From assembly GCA_035290965.1 (NCBI GenBank), contig DATDTD010000062.1, positions 1 through 7,950 of the forward strand: a stretch of 7,950 bases of DNA, read 5' to 3'. Shown here piece by piece: positions 1-5,500 of the stretch. A model generated the notes under the pieces. That model was not told the origin of the DNA. It made no database searches and worked only from the letters and a program-made list of their open reading frames with translations. The number at the start of each line of letters is the position of its first letter. Positions within the stretch are counted from its first letter, which is position 1. The position numbers and the translations under genes were made by a program. The stretch comes from JAGVNX01 sp035290965. Its GTDB lineage: Archaea; Iainarchaeota; Iainarchaeia; Iainarchaeales; GCA-2688035.

Positions 1-2099
1 ACAGGCGCGCCAAGTGCCCTGAACAAAATCCACAACGGCTTTGAATAACAATGCATTGTTTCCGAAAAACCAGAAATAATTCTTCCGTTTGTAAGCACTG
101 AAACTCTTTTTGTTTTTGAAAACTTTCCCGCATTAAAGCCCAGTTCTTCAATGTCTTTCCTGATTTCCTGCAGGTCTGCCTGCCTGCCGGCAAAAGTAAT
201 TGTACAACTTGACTTGTGCTTTTTCATTGAAACGCTTAATCCGCCGTCCCCGAAAATAAATCCCAATAATCTTGCCAATGCCAAGATTTTTTCGTTTGAA
301 TCGAGCAATGGAACAAGCCCTTTTTCTTTGAGCTCGTTCAGTATGTACTGCCTGTCTGTTTTTTGCGGGCAAGCATCAAGAATTTCCTTTTCCCCGATAA
401 TTGTTTTATTTTCAGGCATTTCAAATTTTATAGGCCTGCCTGGCAGCACTGCGACTCTTTCCCCTGATTTCAGTTTTTCCAATGCGATTTTTCCAAAGCT
501 TTCGGAAAAAAACGGGTGGTCTGCGCTTGCAATTATTTTCCTGTTGCTTTCTTTTGTCTGCAATTCAAAAACTTTTTTGTTCGGCGCCATGCTTATGTGC
601 CTTGCAATATCGGCTTTCTTTTCGGCTTTGTTGTTTTCCCAGTCAATGGAAACAATTTTTTTCTCCTGCCAGATTTTTTCAAATTCCTTAATGCTTGTGC
701 TTGAATAATCGTCCAAAAGCATTTCTGTTTCGGGTGCAACGCACATGGGCCCGTCCGGTGTTTCAATTGGATCAAGCCTTCCCCAGTGTGTTCCGTGAAC
801 ATCTCTTGCCTCGTATAATTCCCTGTTCTTGTTCAATGGGCTTTTTACTTTTCTCAAATCTGTAAGAGGGCTTATGTAATTTACCCTGTCCATGAATTTG
901 CTTACTCCTGTTGCCCTTCCAATCCAGTTGCCCGTGCTCATTGCAAACCTTATTCTTTCGCTTATTGCTCCCGGCCTTACAACTGTTGCGATGTTCAGCT
1001 TTCTCCTTCTTGTGATTGTCCTGTCAATCTGGAATCTTAAATCCTTGATAAAATACTTGAAGCTGTATCTGAACAAATGCTCCATTAATTTTCCGCTGAG
1101 CTCCAGGCGCTTGTTTGAATAATGGTCCTTGTCGTCCTCTCCTCTCAATCCATAGTGCCTTTCGATTGATTTTGTTGCCATCATTGTGAGGAAATATGCC
1201 TTTGCAAGCCTGTCGAGTTTTTTCTGCCCGATGTGGGGGAGTAAGAAAGCGTCTATTACTTCCTGCGCTCTCCTTAACCTGTAATCTACTACCTGCCCTG
1301 GCGCAACGTATTTTCCAATCCTGTCAAGCGCTTCTTCCTCTGTTTTTGCAATAGTGTTCTGCCAGTTCAGAAGAACATCGTTTTCAATTTCCTTTTCTTC
1401 GGGAAAAGCATCCTTTATGTCCTTCAATGAAATTAAGCCGAGGGCTTTTAACAAAACAAACAATTTTAGTTTTCTCGGCGAAGCAGGAAATGTAACATAG
1501 AGCATTCCGTCAAAGTGCCTTGCCACTCTTACTCTTCCCCTGAAAGCGCCTCTTGTTGAAATTACTTCTGCGGCAACTCCCTTGCTCATTTCAGAAAGCA
1601 ACACCCTGTCGCTTGCAAGGACTTCCTGTGTCATAAGCGCTTTTTCGCTGCCATTGACAATAAAATATCCGCCAAAGTCCCTTGGATCTTCGCCCATGTC
1701 AATTAGTTCATCATCAGTCTTTCCGTTTAACCAGCACAATTTCGATTTGAGCATTATGGGCAAATCTCCGATATAAGCCCTTCTTGTGTCCTGCTCCACA
1801 TCCCTTCTGAAAAGCTTCATTGTCAAAAAGATTTTTCCCGCATAAGTCCTGTTTCTTATGCGCGCTTCCATCGGAAAAAAGCTTGTGCGCGGGCTTCCGT
1901 CAGCCTCTGTAATTGTGGGCTTTGAAAGCTCTATGTTTGCAAGTTCAATCCTTACTTCCTCTATCTTGGGAATTATTTCATTGTTTTCTTCCACAATCAG
2001 GGGAAGCTTGTCATCAACGAACTGGTTGAAGGAATCAATCTGCATCTGGGCAAAGTTCCTGTTCTTGAAATAAGCCTCCAAAACTTCCCAATTTTGCAT
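1..2099 (-). CDS. rpoB: DNA-directed RNA polymerase subunit B (RpoB or RpoB''), intein-interrupted, 3' end beyond window
   Basis: This encodes the second-largest RNA polymerase subunit, which builds the protrusion, lobe and fork around the active centre. The ATG at 2097..2099 opens a frame with no stop to the left edge (699 complete codons). The N terminus (MQNWEVLEAYFKNRNF, then IDSFNQFVDD) matches the archaeal RpoB start. Further family landmarks are YFIVNGSEKAL (about 147-157), GEDDKDHYSNKRLEL (about 320-333, His at 326), STGNW (Trp at 392), DRVNYISPL (about 405-413) and HWGRLDPIETPDGPM ending at residue 452. The family continues there with CGLVKN; here an intein begins instead. ATG is supported by a GGTG Shine-Dalgarno-like site seven bases upstream. 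The gene follows rpoH after 28 bases and is probably cotranscribed. Many archaea split this subunit into B'' and B'; the window ends too early to tell. Family identity is secure. Confidence 0.96.
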   Translation of the reverse strand, partial: MQNWEVLEAYFKNRNFAQMQIDSFNQFVDDKLPLIVEENNEIIPKIEEVRIELANIELSKPTITEADGSPRTSFFPMEARIRNRTYAGKIFLTMKLFRRDVEQDTRRAYIGDLPIMLKSKLCWLNGKTDDELIDMGEDPRDFGGYFIVNGSEKALMTQEVLASDRVLLSEMSKGVAAEVISTRGAFRGRVRVARHFDGMLYVTFPASPRKLKLFVLLKALGLISLKDIKDAFPEEKEIENDVLLNWQNTIAKTEEEALDRIGKYVAPGQVVDYRLRRAQEVIDAFLLPHIGQKKLDRLAKAYFLTMMATKSIERHYGLRGEDDKDHYSNKRLELSGKLMEHLFRYSFKYFIKDLRFQIDRTITRRRKLNIATVVRPGAISERIRFAMSTGNWIGRATGVSKFMDRVNYISPLTDLRKVKSPLNKNRELYEARDVHGTHWGRLDPIETPDGPMCVAPETEMLLDDYSSTSIKEFEKIWQEKKIVSIDWENNKAEKKADIARHISMAPNKKVFELQTKESNRKIIASADHPFFSESFGKIALEKLKSGERVAVLPGRPIKFEMPENKTIIGEKEILDACPQKTDRQYILNELKEKGLVPLLDSNEKILALARLLGFIFGDGGLSVSMKKHKSSCTITFAGRQADLQEIRKDIEELGFNAGKFSKTKRVSVLTNGRIISGFSETMHCYSKPLWILFRALGAP
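237..278 (-). other. First LAGLIDADG dodecapeptide of the intein endonuclease
   Basis: Precursor residues 608-621 read LARLLGFIFGDGGL, a clean match to the LAGLIDADG helix consensus. The metal-binding acidic residue is Asp618, encoded at 246..248, and it is intact. Two such motifs normally pair in one intein to form the active site; the second is expected beyond the left edge. An intact motif argues for an active or recently active homing endonuclease, which is inference. Confidence 0.9.
425..743 (-). other. Intein N-terminal splicing (Hint) domain: blocks A and B
   Basis: This half of the splicing domain performs the first acyl shift at Cys1 (codon 741..743). Block A is CVAPETEM, in which Glu replaces the more usual Asp of the C-x-x-x-D-T pattern. 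Block B is IIASADHPFF, with the catalytic His encoded at 516..518. The Thr commonly found three residues before this His is Ser here (SxxH rather than TxxH), a conservative change. The domain ends with GERVAVLPGRP, where these domains normally give way to the endonuclease. Boundaries are approximate. Confidence 0.88.
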
Positions 2100-2106
2100 C
2101 AACACA

Positions 2107-2110
2107 CACC
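2107..2110 (-). promoter_or_regulatory. Shine-Dalgarno-like site for rpoB
   Basis: The minus strand reads GGTG followed by seven bases and then the ATG of rpoB. GGTG is the core of the archaeal GGAGGTGATC ribosome-binding consensus and the spacing is normal, which supports the ATG at 2097..2099 as the start. It lies in the 28-base gap after the rpoH stop, downstream of an A/T-rich stretch. Confidence 0.55.
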
Positions 2111-2127
2111 AAAAAATTTTTTAAATT

Positions 2128-2370
2128 CTAGTCGATTACGCGCCTGTAATAAACGCTTTTTCCCGCAGTGGGGGAAATACGTATTATTTTTACAATGTCG
2201 CCGGGCTCTGCCTTCATTTCTTTTATTGCCGGGTCAGAGCTTAGAATTTGCGGCATTTGTTCCATAGCAAAGCCGGTTTTTTCCGCAAGTTCTGCAATAT
2301 CCTGTTTGGAAAGCAAAACATGCTTCGGGACTAAAAAATGAGTATCAAGTTCAGAAACCAAGCACACCAC
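2128..2370 (-). CDS. rpoH: DNA-directed RNA polymerase subunit H (Rpb5 C-terminal-like)
   Basis: RpoH is the small archaeal polymerase subunit equivalent to the C-terminal domain of eukaryotic Rpb5; it sits in the jaw of the enzyme that contacts downstream DNA. The 80-residue frame carries the family signatures HFLVPKH (11-17), a QMPQILSSDPAIK segment (38-50), PGDIVKIIR (56-64) and SPTAGKSVYYR (66-76). Length is normal for the family. The stop is TAG at 2128..2130. No ATG lies upstream of HFLVPKH in this frame. The possible starts are GTG at 2368..2370, GTG at 2365..2367 and TTG at 2359..2361, and a TGA immediately precedes the first. The outermost is given here; the TTG would leave a 77-residue protein whose N-terminal length is closer to that of relatives. 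rpoB follows 28 bases downstream. Product identity is certain; the exact start is not. Confidence 0.96.
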   Translation of the reverse strand: MVCLVSELDTHFLVPKHVLLSKQDIAELAEKTGFAMEQMPQILSSDPAIKEMKAEPGDIVKIIRISPTAGKSVYYRRVID

Positions 2371-2439
2371 TCAACGAAACCAAGCGGTTTTTTCTGCAAG
2401 CTGCCCGATATGCTTAGAAATATGGCTGAATTTCAACAA
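2371..2439 (-). repeat. Possible degenerate partial copy of rpoH just upstream of rpoH
   Basis: The minus strand here reads, in the same phase as rpoH, TTG TTG ... to TGA, giving 22 codons ending SKHIGQLAEKTAWFR. Residues 21-35 of RpoH read SKQDIAELAEKTGFA. The two align with one codon gap and share LAEKT. At DNA level both contain GAAAAAACCG preceded by a CTTGC, about 18 identical bases of 24. The rpoH copy is at roughly 2272..2310. This could be the remains of a small duplication, a translated leader peptide, or chance in A-rich sequence; the match is short. Confidence 0.3.
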
Positions 2440-2440
2440 A

Positions 2441-2449
2441 TTTTATATG
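2441..2449 (-). promoter_or_regulatory. Candidate TATA box for rpoH-rpoB
   Basis: The minus strand reads CATATAAAA, a reasonable archaeal TATA box. Transcription would be expected to start about 25 bases downstream, near 2418, giving an rpoH leader of about 50 bases. A second TATA-like element lies further upstream, and no clear purine-rich BRE was seen, so this is a candidate only. Confidence 0.4.
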
Positions 2450-2483
2450 AGGCATCAAAAACCAATTTTTGCGCACCCAAGGC

Positions 2484-2490
2484 AAAAAAA
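2484..2490 (-). terminator. Oligo-T tract, secondary terminator candidate
   Basis: Seven T residues on the minus strand, followed shortly downstream by other T-rich stretches. Archaeal polymerase terminates at such runs. It lies about 90 bases past the surface-protein stop and upstream of the rpoH TATA candidate, so it may back up the first tract. Confidence 0.3.
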
Positions 2491-2540
2491 CCGCTAAAAA
2501 CATTTATGGCTAACCCTTTATTTAGATTATTTATTGACAG

Positions 2541-2547
2541 AAAAAAA
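2541..2547 (-). terminator. Oligo-T terminator candidate after the surface-protein gene
   Basis: The minus strand has seven consecutive T residues about 30 bases beyond the TAG at 2576..2578. This is the expected place and form of an intrinsic archaeal terminator, which needs a T run and no hairpin. No hairpin was noticed before it. Confidence 0.45.
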
Positions 2548-2553
2548 TATAAA
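2547..2553 (-). promoter_or_regulatory. Alternative TATA-like element
   Basis: The minus strand reads TTTATAT directly before the T tract. If used as a promoter it would give an rpoH leader of about 150 bases. It may equally be part of the A/T-rich terminator region. It is listed because it matches the archaeal box A core as well as the nearer candidate does. Confidence 0.25.
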
Positions 2554-2575
2554 CGTTCCGTGGAAGCCCCTGTGC

Positions 2576-5500
2576 CTAACTGCAGAAGCTATTCTCAGGA
2601 ATCCCGCTTCCAAGCTTCGATAAAAGCTCGCCCTGCAGGACTTCTGGATTCCACCAGAACTCAAGGCTTCCTGCATCAGCTGAAACGCATATCTGCCTGC
2701 TTTCTATTTTGCTGAAAACATTGCTCAACTGCTCTACTTTAAAGGGGGAATTTACAAGGCTGAGAGGCGGCGCATTGGTTGCAGTCAGCTGATTGTTGGA
2801 CGCAACTGCATAATATGTTGTCTGAATCTTTTCGTTTGAACAGTTTTTTTTCAGCAGGACATCGGAAGCAATCGGATTGAAGAAAATCGAGTTCAGGAAA
2901 ATCCTGTCAGTGCTTTCATTCTGAATTTTATCCCAGAAAAATCCGTAAGTGCCCGAATTGCACTGCAATCCCGCGGAAAGCCTGCCGTCAATCAATGAAT
3001 CCTGCTGTGCAAGATACAATTTGTTTCCCGAAAAGTCCTTGCAGTTGTCTGCCATTGTGGATGCAAAGCCCGCCCATATGCCGAAGCCGTTTGCTTCGTC
3101 GTTCACAATCGGAGTTCCGTTTGCATGATTGTCTGCAAGGGAATAATCAAGCGCGGCATTCCCGTTTTTTGCCCTGACCTCTGCAATTACAGGGGCTGCG
3201 TATCCCGGCAGAAAGTCAATGCTCTGTCCTGAATAGTCGTCCGGATTAAAGCTGATTTTCAGGACTCTTGCCCTTAAATCTCCCGCATTGAATTTTTTAA
3301 AGTCTGTTTCAAGCGAAAAATCCACGGGCTTTTTTCCGGAAGTAATGCTGTCAGTGGAAATATTCGGCGCAATCCAGAAATTGCTGTTTCTCGTGAACTG
3401 CGTGCCATAATTTTCCCTGCCGCTGCCAGAGCCTGCTTCCGCCCCTATTAGCCCGTCCACTGCCATGTGATAGAACGGGTTGTCTGTCCCGCTTTCCGGA
3501 GTGTTCTCCCATTTCTTCAGGTTCACGCTTATTGCCACATCCGGCTCTCCCCCCGAGGAAAAGAAATTATACTGCAGCGGCGCAATGTTCACTGTTACCC
3601 TGTATTTTCCCGCCGGAATTTTTGTCCCGCCTTCCGAAGGAATTTCAGTTCCGTCAAGATAAACCTTGAAACCCGTGCCCGCAAAAAATTCCCCCCACTT
3701 TTCCTGCGGATTGTCTGCAAGCCACGAAGGAGTATTGAAGAATGACGAGTTTTTGTAATAATTTACAAAGTCTTTCCTGAACTTGCCTGTGTAGTTGTCC
3801 TCTATAAGGAATGCGTCGAAATTCCTGTAATTCCCGGCTTCTTCGATGTGGTCGCCTATTTTTCCTTCCTTGTTCCATTCGGAAATTGTGTAGAGTTTTT
3901 TCAGCAGTGAAATGTAAAACTGCGCCTGGTCGCAGTAAATCCATTTCGGGTTTGTTGAGTCGCAGGCATTTGTTGCAATTCCCGGGTTTCCCGAGCTGAG
4001 GCCGCTGCCGCTTGCCGGGTCTCTCCAGTCCCAGTTGAATTTTACGCGCGGGATAACAGGATTGTCGGCACCGGTATATCCGACAAGGCTGCCGAGCAGG
4101 CATGTGCCCTGTTCTCCCGCATCGAGCCTTAGCTGGAATGCCTGTGCAGAAACAGGCAGAGCCGCCTTCAAAACCATCTGCAATAATCTTTCCCCTCCTG
4201 TCTCTCCGCCGAATGATTCCGCATATCCTCCAGTATCTTTTGCAGCCTGATTGTACATTTCGAAAACATCGTTCAGGTTAGGGTTTCCGGTTGTCAAATC
4301 ATTGAACGGAACGCTGTTTATTGGAAATCCGTAAAGGAAAAACAATTTTGCCTTTGCGCTGTTTGCAGCGCCTTTAAGCTGGTCTACGAATGCAATTTCA
4401 TTGTCAATGCTTGATGTTCCGTCAGCGGAAATCCGCCACTGCGGGCCGCATTCGTAATTTTCATAGTAATCCGCGCATCTTTTTCCTGTAGGGTCGTTGT
4501 CCACAACCCCGATTATTATCCTGTTTGAATTTGTGCGCCAGGAATTTTTTGAAATCACATCCTGCATTGCGGGGCCCCATGCCTCGCTGTTATGGTCATA
4601 GCCCCCGTTTGCCTTGTCCCCTTTATTGTCGGCCGGGCTTTGGATTGCAATGTTTCCGGCCCATTCCGCTGGAGTTTCGCTGAACATGCTTGCGCACGGC
4701 CCTATTGCCTCAATCCATGAATTCGGCAGCGCAGAGTTTTCGGCTGCCATTGGATAAATTTTTATGTTGGCATTGAATCCGTTTTCATACAGGCCTGCCT
4801 GCATGTCAATAATTTTGTGGCAGAGATTGCGCCAGGCATAATCCATGCTTCCCGAGGTGTCTACTACAAACGCAATGTCAAGGTCTTTTGAAACATTTGT
4901 GTAATTCTGCGTAACTGCAAAGATTTCCGCGCTTGTTCCCGAGACAATGTTTGAAAACAGCCCGTCTTTTTTGAAGAAAACCTCGTAGTCGCTGCTAGTG
5001 CCTGTGACAGCAAAGAAATCATATCCCGCGCTCAGTCCGAGCCCGCCGAGGTCGCCTATTTTGCATGCTCCGCCGCTTGCAGTGCAGTTTCCCGTTACAG
5101 GGCGCGTGACAGCCTGCTGAAGCGCGTTGTTTGAGAAGCGGTATGCTGTTATGGTCGCGGATACAGCGAGATTTTTTTCCATGGAAAAACTGCTCGGCCT
5201 TGTAAGGTCGGCGTATGCCAGCAGGCCATAGGGCTGCCCTGCAAGGTTTACCTTTGAAATTGTAATGGGGACTTCGGCGCGGTTTATCTGCGATGCATTG
5301 AGCACTGCCTTTATTTTGCTGTCTGCGCTGTCGGCAAAAACAGTCACTTTAGGGGAAGAGCTTGTTGCCTTGTAATCGATTGTGTTTCCTGTCTTGAAGA
5401 CTTCAAGCGCAGCCTGAGGAATGTCGTCAATTGCCTGTTCTGTTTCTGTTGAAAAATTCAGCCCGTCTCCTGCCGCCGAGAAAGTGTTGGAATAGCTCAG

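Larger units (their letters stand above)
1..743 (-). mobile_element. Intein with LAGLIDADG homing endonuclease inserted in RpoB, C-terminal part beyond window
   Basis: An in-frame protein-splicing element starts at Cys453 of the precursor (codon 741..743), exactly where RpoB should read CGLVKN. Visible parts, in order, are block A (CVAPETEMLLDDYSS); a Hint-like beta region with KVFELQTKESNRKIIA; block B (SADHPFF, His at precursor residue 528, intein residue 76); a block N4-like GERVAVLPGRP; and a LAGLIDADG motif, LLGFIFGDG, at intein residues 159-167. After it comes sequence typical of this endonuclease class, including CTITFAGRQADLQEIRKDI, ELGF and KPLWILFRALGAP. At least 247 residues are present. 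Large inteins usually run about 350-550 residues, so the second LAGLIDADG motif and the terminal His-Asn should lie to the left. Codon use looks like the host gene by eye. Cys1, and an expected Cys as first C-extein residue, would suit a class 1 splicing pathway. Confidence 0.93.

Noticed and set aside
151..708. 185-codon open frame on the plus strand
   Set aside because: It is antisense to the RpoB intein and shows no domain sense of its own; the minus-strand frame has clear block B and LAGLIDADG motifs.
2100..2127. Terminator in the T-rich gap between rpoH and rpoB
   Set aside because: The gap is only 28 bases and the T run is six bases; the conserved rpoH-rpoB order and the ribosome site argue for cotranscription.
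2414..2503. 29-codon ATG frame on the minus strand between the surface gene and rpoH
   Set aside because: It would overlap the candidate TATA box, has no ribosome site that I can see, and its composition simply reflects the T-rich sequence.
2338..2715. 125-codon plus-strand frame spanning the rpoH start, the intergenic region and the surface-protein 3' end
   Set aside because: It overlaps two well-supported minus-strand genes, has no recognisable motif, and has no clear promoter or ribosome site.
3654..4103. 149-codon minus-strand frame inside the surface-protein gene
   Set aside because: It is an Arg/Gln-rich out-of-frame shadow of the large gene, which has continuous domain sequence over the same stretch.
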